This document shows, piece after piece, positions 9,832 through 18,237 of a DNA stretch of 64,000 nucleotides. Under the pieces are notes generated by a model. The model ran no database searches and was not told the origin of the DNA. It saw only the letters and a program-made list of their open reading frames with translations. Positions within the stretch are counted from its first letter, which is position 1; each line of letters starts with the position of its first letter. The translations under genes and the position numbers were made by a program. The DNA lies in contig NZ_BMZP01000007.1 of the NCBI RefSeq assembly GCF_014652855.1, forward strand, positions 1 through 64,000, written 5' to 3'. Origin of the DNA: Novosphingobium pokkalii (GTDB lineage Bacteria; Pseudomonadota; Alphaproteobacteria; Sphingomonadales; Sphingomonadaceae).

Positions 9832-10913
9832 TCTACCTCGATTATCAGGCGACCACGCCGCTCGCGCCCGAAGCGCGCGCCGCGATGCTGCCCTGGCTGG
9901 CCGGCCCGGAAGACCTGCGCGGCGGCTATGCCAACCCGCACAGCCCGCACCGCCCCGGCCGCGCCGCAGCGGCGGCGGTGGAAGCGGCGCGGGCGCAAGT
10001 GGCCGCGCTGCTTCCGCCGGGCGGGCGCGTGATCTTCACCTCGGGCGCCACCGAGGCGCTCAACCTGGCGATCGCCGGATCGGGGCGGCGGCGCCTGGCG
10101 GTTTCCGCCATCGAACACGCCGCCGTGCTCGACACCGCGCGGTTCCATGATCCCGCGCTCACCGTACTTCCGGTGGACGGTGCAGGGCTGGTCGATCCGG
10201 CGGTGCCGATCCCCGAGGGCACTAGCCTGGTCGCGGTGATGCAGGTCAACAACGAGATCGGCACGGTGCAGCCGGTGGCGGAACTGGCCGCGCGCGCCCA
10301 CGCCATGGGCGCCTTGTTCCTGTGCGATGCCGTGCAGGGGGCGGGCAAGCTGGCCGCGCCCGAAGGCGCCGATCTGGTGGCGATTTCCGCCCACAAGCTG
10401 CATGGGCCCAAGGGCATCGGCGCGCTGTGGGTGCGCGATGGGGTGGACCTGGCCCCGTTGGTCCATGGCGGCGGACAGGAGGGCGGCTTGCGCTCGGGCA
10501 CGCTCAGCCCCGCGCTCTGTGCCGGTTTCGGCGCGGCGGCGGCCCTGTGTGCAAGGCTGTGGAAAAGCGATGGAGAGCATGTGGAGGCGCTGTGGCAACA
10601 GGCGCTCGCGCTGTTCCCCGGCTGGACGCTCAACGGCAGCGCCACGCAGCGCTGGCGTGGCAATCTCAATCTGCGCAAGCCGGGCCTCGACGTGGGCCGC
10701 CTGTTGTCGGAATGCCGCAGTGTCGCGTTTTCTGCTGGTTCGGCCTGCGCCAGCGGCTCGGGAAGGCTCAGCCATGTCTTGCGCGCCCTGGGACTTTCGG
10801 ACAGGGAAGTGAAAACCGCGATCCGCATCGGTTTCGGACGTTATACAAGGGCAGAGGAACTGGAGGAGGCTGCTGCCGCGCTCAACGCGGCGGCACAAGC
10901 GCAAGGAGTCTAG
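9828..10913 (+). CDS. cysteine desulfurase, second of a tandem pair
   Basis: 361 residues with the same fold and motifs as its upstream neighbour: FTSGATEALNL, the PLP lysine Lys190 (SAHKLHG), and the active Cys307 in SAGSACASGSG. It starts at GTG 9828 within the stop codon of the first copy, so translation is coupled. The two differ widely outside the motifs, for instance in the RSGTLSPAL versus RPGTENLPGAL loop, which suggests an old duplication with split roles rather than redundancy. A ferredoxin follows after five bases, so the pair probably serves Fe-S cluster formation. No isc scaffold or chaperone genes lie here; sufE is about 28 kb away. Confidence 0.9.
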   Translation: MIYLDYQATTPLAPEARAAMLPWLAGPEDLRGGYANPHSPHRPGRAAAAAVEAARAQVAALLPPGGRVIFTSGATEALNLAIAGSGRRRLAVSAIEHAAVLDTARFHDPALTVLPVDGAGLVDPAVPIPEGTSLVAVMQVNNEIGTVQPVAELAARAHAMGALFLCDAVQGAGKLAAPEGADLVAISAHKLHGPKGIGALWVRDGVDLAPLVHGGGQEGGLRSGTLSPALCAGFGAAAALCARLWKSDGEHVEALWQQALALFPGWTLNGSATQRWRGNLNLRKPGLDVGRLLSECRSVAFSAGSACASGSGRLSHVLRALGLSDREVKTAIRIGFGRYTRAEELEEAAAALNAAAQAQGV

Positions 10914-10918
10914 TGCCC

Positions 10919-11251
10919 ATGGTCAGCGTCACCTTCCTCACCACCGATGGCCAGCGCGTCGTGGCCCAGGGCGAGGCAGGGCAACGCCTGCTGGAACTGG
11001 GCCAGAACGTGGGCATGCCGCTGGAAGGCACCTGCGAAGGCCAGATGGCCTGCTCCACCTGCCACGTGATCGTCGCGCCCGACTGGTTCGAGCGCCTGAC
11101 CCAGGCCAGCGAGGACGAGGAAGACATGCTCGACCTCGCCGCCGGCGTCACCCGCACCAGCCGCCTCGCCTGCCAGATCGTGCTCGACCCCGCGCTCGAC
11201 GGCCTGGAAGTGCGCGTACCCGCCGAAGCGCGAGACATGCAGCCGCGCTGA
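10919..11251 (+). CDS. 2Fe-2S ferredoxin, adrenodoxin type
   Basis: A 110-residue electron carrier with the [2Fe-2S] ligands Cys39, Cys45 and Cys48 (CEGQMACSTC) and Cys85, matching the C-x5-C-x2-C spacing of ISC-type ferredoxins, and an acidic helix (ASEDEEDMLDLA) for partner docking. AAGGAG at 10903-10908 serves either ATG 10919 or GTG 10913 two codons upstream; ATG is chosen. It follows the two cysteine desulfurases, so it probably feeds electrons to cluster assembly, as Fdx does in the isc operon. Confidence 0.92.
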   Translation: MVSVTFLTTDGQRVVAQGEAGQRLLELGQNVGMPLEGTCEGQMACSTCHVIVAPDWFERLTQASEDEEDMLDLAAGVTRTSRLACQIVLDPALDGLEVRVPAEARDMQPR

Positions 11252-11559
11252 ACGGCAGCTTCGGGGCAAACATATTGCCCACTTCGTCATGCCGAACCTG
11301 TTTCGGCATCCAGCCCGCCTGTTGCGCATGATTCTGAGGCATGGGGCAAGGGGGAAGCCTGGACCCTGAACCAAGTTCAGGGTGACGGTCGGGGGACCAT
11401 ACGGATATTTCGCGCAGAGGCGCGGAGATTCGGTTTTTTCTCAGCGCCTCTGCGCGATTTAAATTTTGACTACGCTGTGCTGCGCAAGACTGCGGAAACG
11501 GTACCGAATCTCCGCAATCGCCCGGTTGCAGGCATTTGCGAAGGCGCTATTCAGGGTAA
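11252..11559. repeat. intergenic region with three REP-like inverted repeats
   Basis: No gene is seen in these 308 bases. Three separate hairpins stand in a row: ATGCCGAA/TTCGGCAT arms (11289-11296, 11302-11309), ACCCTGAA/TTCAGGGT arms (11363-11370, 11376-11383) and a perfect 13-bp pair CGCGCAGAGGCGC/GCGCCTCTGCGCG (11411-11423, 11444-11456). The first two look like common sphingomonad intergenic repeats; the pattern is typical of dispersed REP elements that also end transcription. Confidence 0.7.
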
Positions 11560-11931
11560 ATGGAACACGCTTCACTTGTAGCCTTTTTGGAAGGGAGGCT
11601 TGCACCCGAACAATTTGGGGAAGAAGTCGCCGATGAAGTCAGGGCATGTAATTTAGCGTGTAAGCAGACTGGTGAGGGGCATGTTTCTATAACCTCCGGA
11701 CCAAACACCATTGTCACGCGCGACCATGCCCGGCGAATGTTAGAAGCTGTTGTTGAGCAACGGCTAAGTCTTGAAATCGCCAACTACACCACCACCTGCA
11801 TCATTTTTGGAGATTTCGAGTTTGAAGACGATGTCGTGAACGAGGCAATTTGGTTGATCGAGATGGCTGACATCGACCACCCATCAACTGATGATATGCG
11901 AATCGCAATTAGTCGGCTCACTCTTCGATGA
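11560..11931 (+). CDS. orphan hypothetical protein, low GC
   Basis: A 123-residue soluble, acidic, mainly helical protein with no signal peptide or membrane helix and no family that I recognise. Base composition is near half GC, clearly below the roughly two-thirds around it, and codons such as TTA, ATA and TGT are used freely. The ATG at 11560 follows CAGGGTA. It is bordered by REP-like repeats on both sides, so it looks horizontally acquired. The small acidic character is compatible with an immunity or antitoxin-type protein, but nothing in the sequence proves that and no partner toxin is adjacent. Confidence 0.65.
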   Translation: MEHASLVAFLEGRLAPEQFGEEVADEVRACNLACKQTGEGHVSITSGPNTIVTRDHARRMLEAVVEQRLSLEIANYTTTCIIFGDFEFEDDVVNEAIWLIEMADIDHPSTDDMRIAISRLTLR

Positions 11932-11960
11932 CTGCTTCCCACCCAAAACACGACACCCCC

Positions 11961-11987
11961 CGTTCGGGCTGAGCTTGTCGAAGCCCC
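11961..11987. repeat. REP-like repeat copy
   Basis: Contains GAGCTTGTCGAAG, which also occurs in the repeat between gatC and gatA (19745-19759). It sits between the orphan gene and the end of the lipoprotein gene. Confidence 0.65.
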
Positions 11988-11999
11988 CGCGCGCTCCGC

Positions 12000-12848
12000 T
12001 CAATCCCCCGCCACCAGGGCGCTGATGCGCCAGTCCTCACCTTTGCGTTCGGCGATTACCCGGCGGGCGAGCAGGCTGCGCAGGCGGGCGGTTTCGATCC
12101 AGCCCTTGCGTTGCGGTTTGCCGGTGATCACGGCGGTATAGCGGGCGGCGGGATCGAAGGGGGGATCGGTGGCGATGGTGACCAGCGCCCAGTCCAGCCT
12201 GTCCACTTCCGGGGCGGTGTCGCTGGGCTTGGCGCGCAGGGGCACGCCCTGGCCAGTCACCAGCATGGTCATGCCGGGATCGACTTCGTCCGGCACGTTC
12301 CAGAAGAACCAGGGCAGCACCACGAGATCGCCCTGCACGGCGCAACCGAGCGGCAGGATGCGGGCAAGGTCAGCCCAGACCGCCGCGCCAGCGGGGGCGG
12401 ACAGGCGCTTTTGCAGTTCGGCCGGGCCGTGGCCGCCGCCATAGTCCAGCGTCACGTCGGGCGAGGACAAGGCGGCAAGCGCCGCCGCGTCGCGCGTTTT
12501 CACGGCCGTGGCCAGCTTGGCGGCAAAGGCGCTCCACCCCGGCAGGGCGGCGCAATCGTCACGCGGGGGCAGGGCCAGAGCGGGCAGGGCAGCGGCGGTG
12601 TCGGCCGGCGTCATCGGTGCTTCGGGCGTGGGCTTGACCGGCAGCGCCAGCGTCGGCGTCGGGCTGGGTTCCACTGCGCTCGGCTCCGGCGTTGGCTCGG
12701 GCGTGGCCGCGGCGCTGGCAGTCGGGCTGTCGCTCCCCTGCGGGGCCGGTTCGCGCTGGCAGGCGGTGAGAGCCAGCGCAAGCGCCGGGGCCAAGGCCAG
12801 CCAGCCTGCGCTGCGTCCGCTGTTCGGCAATCCCACCATCCTGTCCAC
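12000..12848 (-). CDS. putative lipoprotein with Pro/Thr-rich linker
   Basis: 282 residues with a signal sequence and lipobox LTAC (Cys30), then a low-complexity Pro/Glu/Thr/Ala linker to about residue 85, and a globular C-terminal domain with two conserved-looking cysteines (NDDC-type near 98 and LGCAV near 166). It probably sits on the periplasmic side of a membrane. The C-terminal half ends in a DW-containing strand pattern (GEDWRISALVAG) like NTF2/SH3-like periplasmic proteins, but I assign no function. The start is GTG 12848, preceded by GGGGT; ATG 12839 is also possible. It follows rmuC with a two-base gap and is likely cotranscribed. Confidence 0.75.
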   Translation of the reverse strand: MDRMVGLPNSGRSAGWLALAPALALALTACQREPAPQGSDSPTASAAATPEPTPEPSAVEPSPTPTLALPVKPTPEAPMTPADTAAALPALALPPRDDCAALPGWSAFAAKLATAVKTRDAAALAALSSPDVTLDYGGGHGPAELQKRLSAPAGAAVWADLARILPLGCAVQGDLVVLPWFFWNVPDEVDPGMTMLVTGQGVPLRAKPSDTAPEVDRLDWALVTIATDPPFDPAARYTAVITGKPQRKGWIETARLRSLLARRVIAERKGEDWRISALVAGD

Positions 12849-12850
12849 GC

Positions 12851-14371
12851 TTACCCCGCAGCCGTTTCCCCTGCAACGCCAACGCCATCGGGCGCGGCCA
12901 GTTCCGCGACGACATCGCCGGTGCCATAGCGGGGCGCGGTCTCGACGAGGGCCACTTCTTCCACTTCGCGCTTGCCGATCTCGATATGCTTGTCGCGCAG
13001 GCGGCGCCCGGCAGACAGCACGTTACGCTCGAAACTGCCGACGAACTTGTTGTAGTTGGTGACGGCGCTTTCCAGGCCGGAGCCGACGCGCTTGAGGTGG
13101 TCGGCGGCCACGGCCAGGCGATCGTAAAGCTCGCCACCCATGCGGCCGATCTCGCGCGCCTCGCGGGCCAAGCCATCCTGCCGCCAGACTTGCGCCACGG
13201 TGCGGCAGATGGCGACGAGGTTGGTGGGCGAGGCCAGCAGCACGCGGCGATCGAAGGCAAAATCCCACAGTTGCGGATCGCGTTCGAGCGCGGCGGCGAT
13301 GAAGTGTTCGCCGGGCACGAACATCAGCACATAGTCGGGCGCTTCTTCGAACTGGCTTTGATAGGATTTGGCGCCAAGCGTCTGGATATGGTTGCGCATG
13401 GACTGGACGTGGGCGGCGAGCGCCACGCCGCGCGCGGTATCGTCGGCAGCCTCGAACGCATCCTGATAGGCGTTGAGCGAGACCTTGGCGTCGATCACCA
13501 GCAGCTTGTTGCCGGGAATGCGCACGATCGCATCGGGACGCAGGCGGCCTTCCTCGGTCTCGATCGAATGCTCGGTCACGAAATCGGTATGTTCGGACAG
13601 GCCGCACTGTTCCAGCACGTTGCGCAATTGCTGCTCGCCCCAGCGACCGCGCGCCTTGGGCGCGTTGCGCAGCGAATTGCCCAGCCGCGCGGCTTCGGCG
13701 CGGACCTGCTCCTGCCCTTCGCGCATGGCCTGGATCAGGCCGGTGAGATTGCCGAAAGCATCGACGCGCTCGCGCTCCAGCTTGCCGACCTGCTCTTCAT
13801 AGCTTTTCAGGCGCTGGTCCACCGGGGCGAGCAAGGCGCGCAGCGATTGCGCGGCCTTTTCCTCGCTCTGGGCAAAGCGTTCCTGCGCGCGGGCCATGAA
13901 GGCTTCCTGCGCGCGCTCCAGCACTTTGTTGCCGGCGTTCTCGAATTCCCGGCGCAGGGCTTCCTGCGCTTCGATCAGCAGGCGCTTCTGTTCGGCGAAA
14001 TTGGCCGCATCGGCCTTCATCCGGGCCAGGTCCGCGCGCAAGTCCTCACGCGATTGCCGCGCTTCGTGCAGGGCATCGCGCAAGGCATCGGCTTCGGCTG
14101 CGCGTTCGCTGGCGGCAGCGAGACTGGCAGCCAGGGCATCGCGTTCGGCGCGCAAGCCATCGCGTTCGCCGGCCAACAGTTCCACCTGCCGGGCGCGTTC
14201 GGCCATGGTCGCCAGATCCACGGCCATGGCCTTGACCTGCCCTTGCGCGTCGCGCGCTTCGCTTTCGCGGGCCGCAGCGCGCGCCTGCGCTTCGGCCAGG
14301 GGACGCGAGCCGAAGAACCAGCCCAGGGCAAGGCCGATCACCAGCGCCACGATCACGAAAGCCACGGCCAC
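12851..14371 (-). CDS. rmuC: RmuC family DNA recombination protein
   Basis: 506 residues: an N-terminal membrane helix (about 4-20, followed by FFGSRP), a long coiled coil (about 25-190), and the RmuC domain with the family motifs RGRWGEQQLRNVLE, DAIVRIPG, LLVIDAKVSLNAY and YVLMFVPGE, which resemble a restriction-endonuclease-like nuclease core. RmuC limits inversions at short inverted repeats in E. coli. The start is GTG at 14371 with GGAG upstream. Given how many inverted repeats this window carries, the presence of RmuC is fitting, though every sphingomonad probably has it. Confidence 0.9.
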   Translation of the reverse strand: MAVAFVIVALVIGLALGWFFGSRPLAEAQARAAARESEARDAQGQVKAMAVDLATMAERARQVELLAGERDGLRAERDALAASLAAASERAAEADALRDALHEARQSREDLRADLARMKADAANFAEQKRLLIEAQEALRREFENAGNKVLERAQEAFMARAQERFAQSEEKAAQSLRALLAPVDQRLKSYEEQVGKLERERVDAFGNLTGLIQAMREGQEQVRAEAARLGNSLRNAPKARGRWGEQQLRNVLEQCGLSEHTDFVTEHSIETEEGRLRPDAIVRIPGNKLLVIDAKVSLNAYQDAFEAADDTARGVALAAHVQSMRNHIQTLGAKSYQSQFEEAPDYVLMFVPGEHFIAAALERDPQLWDFAFDRRVLLASPTNLVAICRTVAQVWRQDGLAREAREIGRMGGELYDRLAVAADHLKRVGSGLESAVTNYNKFVGSFERNVLSAGRRLRDKHIEIGKREVEEVALVETAPRYGTGDVVAELAAPDGVGVAGETAAG

Positions 14372-14413
14372 GCTTCATCTCCATTCCAGAACAGAGAGGG
14401 AACGTAAACGAAG

Positions 14414-14441
14414 CGGCCCGACAACGCAATGTGCCGGGCCG
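14414..14441 (-). terminator. weak terminator-like hairpin after def
   Basis: Arms CGGCCCG (14414-14420) and CGGGCCG (14435-14441) lie between the def stop codon and rmuC. The minus strand has only TTCG after it, so termination is uncertain. Confidence 0.35.
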
Positions 14442-14466
14442 TCTTATCCTCAAGTTGTGCGGGCGG

Positions 14467-15033
14467 TCACGCCACCTTGCGCAGCTTGTCCAGCTTCTTT
14501 AGCGCCATCTGGCGCTTGAGGCGCGAGAGGTGATCGATGAACAGCACGCCTTCGAGGTGGTCCATCTCGTGCTGGAGGCAAGTGGCCATCAGGCCGTCCA
14601 TCTCTTCCTCGTGCACCGTGCCGTCGAGATCCTGCCAGCGGGCGCGGATGCGCGCGGGGCGTTCCACTTCGGCATAGATTTCCGGCACCGAGAGGCAGCC
14701 TTCGCGATAGAGCGCATGCTCTTCGGACGGATCGAGAATCTCGGGATTGATGAACACACGCGGTTCGCGGCGCACCGGCAGGTGAGCATGGCCGCAGCCA
14801 TGATCGTGGCACTGTTCCGGCTCGGCATCTTCATCTTCGGGCTGAAGGTCGATCACCAGCACGCGCAGCGGCACGCCCACCTGGATCGCGGCAAGACCGA
14901 TGCCGGGGGCGTCATACATCGTGTCGAACATGTCGGACACGAGCGTGCGGAGTTCGTCGTCGAACGTTTCCACCGGGGCCGAGACCTGCTTGAGGCGCGG
15001 ATCGGGAACTTCAAGGATTTCGCGAATAGCCAT
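14467..15033 (-). CDS. def: peptide deformylase
   Basis: A 188-residue metalloenzyme that removes formyl groups from nascent proteins. The three motifs are present: [10 protein letters not shown] (44-53), EGCLSVP with metal ligand Cys113, and QHEMDHLEG with His155, Glu156 and His159. Between motifs 1 and 2 there is an extra acidic then His/Cys-rich loop (C75-H-D-H-G-C-G-H-A-H84) not found in the standard enzyme, which could bind a metal. The gene stands apart from fmt; it is followed by rmuC about 95 bases away. Confidence 0.93.
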   Translation of the reverse strand: MAIREILEVPDPRLKQVSAPVETFDDELRTLVSDMFDTMYDAPGIGLAAIQVGVPLRVLVIDLQPEDEDAEPEQCHDHGCGHAHLPVRREPRVFINPEILDPSEEHALYREGCLSVPEIYAEVERPARIRARWQDLDGTVHEEEMDGLMATCLQHEMDHLEGVLFIDHLSRLKRQMALKKLDKLRKVA

Positions 15034-15121
15034 GTCCGCAAGATAGGCGGTGTGGCGCAGGGGCGCAAGGCGAGGGATTCGATCAGGGTGATCGGTTTCG
15101 GTGGGGTTGTGCTTGGGTTCG

Positions 15122-15159
15122 CACCACCCCCAACCCCCTCCTCTGAAGAGGAGGGGGCT
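15122..15159. repeat. GC-rich palindromic repeat, copy A (single core)
   Basis: One 24-bp palindromic core (11-base arms CCCCCTCCTCT / AGAGGAGGGGG around a GA centre), flanked on the left by CACCACCCCC. The same element recurs near 31.0, 34.8 and 51.7 kb. It lies directly after the atp12-like gene, six bases from its stop codon. Confidence 0.85.
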
Positions 15160-15165
15160 CTCAGC

Positions 15166-15855
15166 TCACAGCAAGTGCGCGAATTCGGCGGCTTTGGCGA
15201 AGGCCTGGCCGCGGCGGGTGCGGTGGGCCTGGGCTTGGTCGTCCTTGCCCCAGAGTTCGGCCTGCCAGTCTTCCTCGACGCAGGCCGCGTCCCACAGGGC
15301 CGGGATGTCTGCCGCCGGATCGAGCGCGGCGAGGCCGATGATGAGCGAGGCGGCGAGGCTGGTGGTGTTGCGCAGGGCTGCCAGCGCGAAGGACGACAGG
15401 GTGGCAAGCTCCCGGTCGAGCGCGGCCAGCGTCGCTTCGGGTTGCGGCTTGTGCATCACGCCCGATACGCGGGTGAAGGTCACGCCGTGGCGCGCCTCGG
15501 CCATGGCGACGAGGGGTTCCCACAGCAGGCGCTGGCGGGCGGCCAGCGGCTCGTCCGGCTCGGCGCGATAGCACAGCGTATCGGTCTCGGCATAAGGCAG
15601 CAGGTCCGCGCGCGCGGCCTGCGGATCGGGGGCGACCACGTCGATGGCGTAGTCGGCCATGTCGCGAAACGCGAAGCGGGCGGTGTCGATGGTTTCGCCC
15701 TGGAGCTCCCATTCGGCGGCCATGGCCTGCGCCAGCGCGGCACTCGGCACGATCTGCGGCCGGCCGCCCTGGGTGCGGATGCCCCGGCCATCGAGGGCCA
15801 CGCGAAAGCCGCCGTCCTCGGCCAGGACGGTCACGTCTTCATAGAAGCGCTTCAT
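15166..15855 (-). CDS. Atp12-family F1-ATPase assembly chaperone
   Basis: A 229-residue protein of the ATP12 family, which in mitochondria binds the F1 alpha subunit before it joins beta. Family features are the N-terminal KRFYEDV, the L(D)GR-type strand, AEWELQGE, DLLPYAETDTLCYRA near the middle, and LAASLIIGLA toward the C-terminus. The start at 15855 overlaps the stop of the small membrane protein upstream (ATGA). It is the last gene of the minus-strand row rluC-like, HAD, membrane protein, atp12, and a palindromic repeat follows the stop. Confidence 0.9.
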   Translation of the reverse strand: MKRFYEDVTVLAEDGGFRVALDGRGIRTQGGRPQIVPSAALAQAMAAEWELQGETIDTARFAFRDMADYAIDVVAPDPQAARADLLPYAETDTLCYRAEPDEPLAARQRLLWEPLVAMAEARHGVTFTRVSGVMHKPQPEATLAALDRELATLSSFALAALRNTTSLAASLIIGLAALDPAADIPALWDAACVEEDWQAELWGKDDQAQAHRTRRGQAFAKAAEFAHLL

Positions 15856-16067
15856 GTGTCTCGTTTCCAGCGCCGCACCAGCCAGCGCGGCGCGCCAAAG
15901 AACAGGGTGAGGCCGGCAAAGGCCAGGGCCAGCGCCGCCCAGGGTGGCACGGCGGCGAGCCAGGGCACATTGCCCGAGGCGGCCATGGCCCCCGCCAGCG
16001 TGACGAGCGTGCCGGCAAGGCGCACGGCCTGGAGCAGGGCAAAGCGCCCGAGCGCGGGATCGGCCAT
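15852..16067 (-). CDS. small inner-membrane protein, two helices
   Basis: 71 residues with hydrophobic segments at about 15-33 and 38-57 and a basic tail (RWLVRRWKRDT), so the C-terminus probably faces the cytoplasm. It is held between the HAD phosphatase (three-base gap) and the atp12-like gene (four-base overlap), which makes it a real member of the operon. No family was recognised. Confidence 0.7.
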   Translation of the reverse strand: MADPALGRFALLQAVRLAGTLVTLAGAMAASGNVPWLAAVPPWAALALAFAGLTLFFGAPRWLVRRWKRDT

Positions 16068-16070
16068 GGC

Positions 16071-16733
16071 TCAGCCGACCGCGTGGAGCAGTTCGGCGAG
16101 TTCCGCCACGCTGCCGGCCACGGCATGGGCACCGGCGGCAAACAGTTCGGCCCGCTCGTGATAGCCCCAATCGACGCCGATGGCGCGCACTCCGGCATTG
16201 CGGGCCATGGCCATGTCATAGGCGGTATCGCCGATCATCACGGTCAGCGCGGTATCGGCCCCGGTGGCATCGAGGCAGGCCTCGATCATGCTGGGATGCG
16301 GCTTCGACGGATGGCGGTCGGCGGTTTGCAGCGTGACGAAGTGGCGCGCAAGGCCGTGCGTCGTCAGGCAGTGCGCCAGGCCCCGGTCGCTCTTGCCGGT
16401 GGCCACGCCCAGCAGCCAGCCGCGATGGGCCAGACCCTCCACCAACGTGGCAATGCCGTCATAGAGCGGCTCGCCCACCATGCCCGCCTCGCGCCGGGCG
16501 CGGAACGTGTCCTTGTAGGCCTGGGTCAGCATCTCGTGGGTCTGCGCGTCGCCTTCGGGATGCAGACGGCGCATCGCCTCGGTCAGCGAAAGCCCGACGA
16601 TACGCCGGGTTTCGCTGCGCGGCGGCGGCACCAGGCCCATGGCATGGAACGCGCCGTCCATCGCCGCGCCGATATCCGCCTGGCTATCGACCAGGGTGCC
16701 ATCGCAATCGAAGATGGCGAGGCGCAGGGTCAT
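16071..16733 (-). CDS. HAD-family phosphatase, phosphoglycolate-phosphatase-like
   Basis: 220 residues with the HAD motifs in order: FDCDGTLVDS (nucleophile Asp9 and Asp11), ATGKS, KPHPSM (motif III lysine) and MIGDTAYDM (motif IV). A four-helix cap follows motif I, as in Gph/pyrophosphatase-like members. The substrate could be phosphoglycolate or another small phosphate ester. The ATG overlaps the stop of the pseudouridine synthase gene (ATGA at 16730-16733). Confidence 0.88.
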   Translation of the reverse strand: MTLRLAIFDCDGTLVDSQADIGAAMDGAFHAMGLVPPPRSETRRIVGLSLTEAMRRLHPEGDAQTHEMLTQAYKDTFRARREAGMVGEPLYDGIATLVEGLAHRGWLLGVATGKSDRGLAHCLTTHGLARHFVTLQTADRHPSKPHPSMIEACLDATGADTALTVMIGDTAYDMAMARNAGVRAIGVDWGYHERAELFAAGAHAVAGSVAELAELLHAVG

Positions 16734-18052
16734 CGCTTGGCAGGCCCCTTGGCCGAGGGTGCCTTGGCCGGCGCGCGACGCACGGCCGGCTTGGCGCCCG
16801 CTTTCGGTCCGGCCGCCTTGGGGCCAGCCTTGGGTGCGGGCTTCCCGGCAGGCTTTCCAGCGGGCTTGCCGACGATCTTGGCGCGCTGCCCGGTGGGCTT
16901 GCGGCTGCCACCGGTGGCCGGGCCATCGGCGCGCTTGCGGCGTTCGCCCCGGCGTTCCTTGCGATATTGCTTGGCGTGGGCCTTGGCCACGCGCTTTTCC
17001 TGCGTCTTGGGATCGACCAGAACCGGCGCTTCGAGCGGCAGGTCGCCTTCGCTTTCGGTAAAGCCCAGTTGCTCCAGGCTCTTGGCGAAATGCTCGGGCA
17101 GCGGGGCGGTCACATCGATGAGATCGCCTTCGGGATGCTCGATGCGCAGGCGGCGGGCATGGAGGTGCAGCTTGCGGCTGATGCTGCCCGAAAGGAACGC
17201 GGCCTGGCCGCCATACTTGCCATCGCCCACGATCGGGTGGCCGATCGCGGCCATGTGCACGCGCAACTGGTGGGTGCGGCCGGTGAACGGCTGCAATTCC
17301 ACCCAGGCGGCGCGGTTGCCGGCGCGGTCGATCACGCGATAGCGGGTGCGCGAGGGCAGGCCATGCTCGCTTTCATCCACCATCATCTTTTCGCCGCCGG
17401 TGCCCGGCTGCTTGGCGAGCGGCAGTTCGATCATGCCGTCGTGGATATCGGGCACGCCCATCACCAGCGCCCAATAGATCTTGCGCGCGGTGCGCCCGGA
17501 AAAGCGCTTGGAAAAGAACGCCGCGCTGCCCGGCGTGCGCGCCACCAGCAGCACGCCGGAGGTATCCTTGTCCAGGCGGTGGACCAGGCGCGGGCGCGGG
17601 GCGTTGTCGGGCGCATAGGCATCGAGCAGGCCATCGACATGCTCGTGCGTGCCGCTTCCGCCCTGCGTGGCGAGGCCCGGCGGCTTGTTGATCACGATCG
17701 CGGCGCGATCCTGTTCCAGCACGATGCTTTCGGCGAGCTGGATCTGTTCCTCGGTCAGCGGCTTGCGGGTGCGGGGGCCTTTGCCGCCCATGCCGGGTAC
17801 GGGTCCGCCAGCGGGCGGCACGCGGAGCACTTGGCCAGTGGCAAGGCGGGTATCGACATCGGCACGCTTGCCGTCCACGCGAATCTGGCCGGTCCGCGCC
17901 CAGCGCGACACCATGGCAAAGCTCACTTCGGGCAGGTTGCGCTTGAACCAGCGGTCCAGCCGCACATCGTTGTCGTCACGTTTGATGGTGAACTGGCGCA
18001 CGGCGTCTGCGTTGCCGTGGCCTTTGCCATGAGGGGCTTTGAAGGAAGTCAT
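16730..18052 (-). CDS. RluA/RluC-family pseudouridine synthase with basic C-terminal tail
   Basis: 440 residues: an S4-like RNA-binding domain (about 25-85), then the pseudouridine synthase domain with the catalytic aspartate in RLDKDTSG and the motifs PPGLATQGG and QPFTGRTHQLRVH. It most resembles RluC, which modifies 23S rRNA. After residue ~335 there is a long Lys/Ala/Pro/Gly-rich tail with repeated KPAGKPA units, of low complexity and strongly basic, probably an RNA-binding extension. The start at 18052 gives MTSFKAPHG; the open frame runs to 18118. It is the first gene of a four-gene overlapping operon and is divergent from rpsU. Confidence 0.9.
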   Translation of the reverse strand: MTSFKAPHGKGHGNADAVRQFTIKRDDNDVRLDRWFKRNLPEVSFAMVSRWARTGQIRVDGKRADVDTRLATGQVLRVPPAGGPVPGMGGKGPRTRKPLTEEQIQLAESIVLEQDRAAIVINKPPGLATQGGSGTHEHVDGLLDAYAPDNAPRPRLVHRLDKDTSGVLLVARTPGSAAFFSKRFSGRTARKIYWALVMGVPDIHDGMIELPLAKQPGTGGEKMMVDESEHGLPSRTRYRVIDRAGNRAAWVELQPFTGRTHQLRVHMAAIGHPIVGDGKYGGQAAFLSGSISRKLHLHARRLRIEHPEGDLIDVTAPLPEHFAKSLEQLGFTESEGDLPLEAPVLVDPKTQEKRVAKAHAKQYRKERRGERRKRADGPATGGSRKPTGQRAKIVGKPAGKPAGKPAPKAGPKAAGPKAGAKPAVRRAPAKAPSAKGPAKR

Positions 18053-18237
18053 CGCGCGCCCATACGGCCTTTGCCTGCAAAATGCACGACATTGCTTGCC
18101 TTTCGCGCGCAGAATCACTATTGGGCGCCCGGTTCGAGCCGGTCCTGGTCGGATTCGGCCCGTTTTGTGTTCCTGGTATCTGGTGACCCCCGCGCGGCTG
18201 CGGGCTCTCGCCCGAAGCTGTTGAGGTATGTCGGTTT

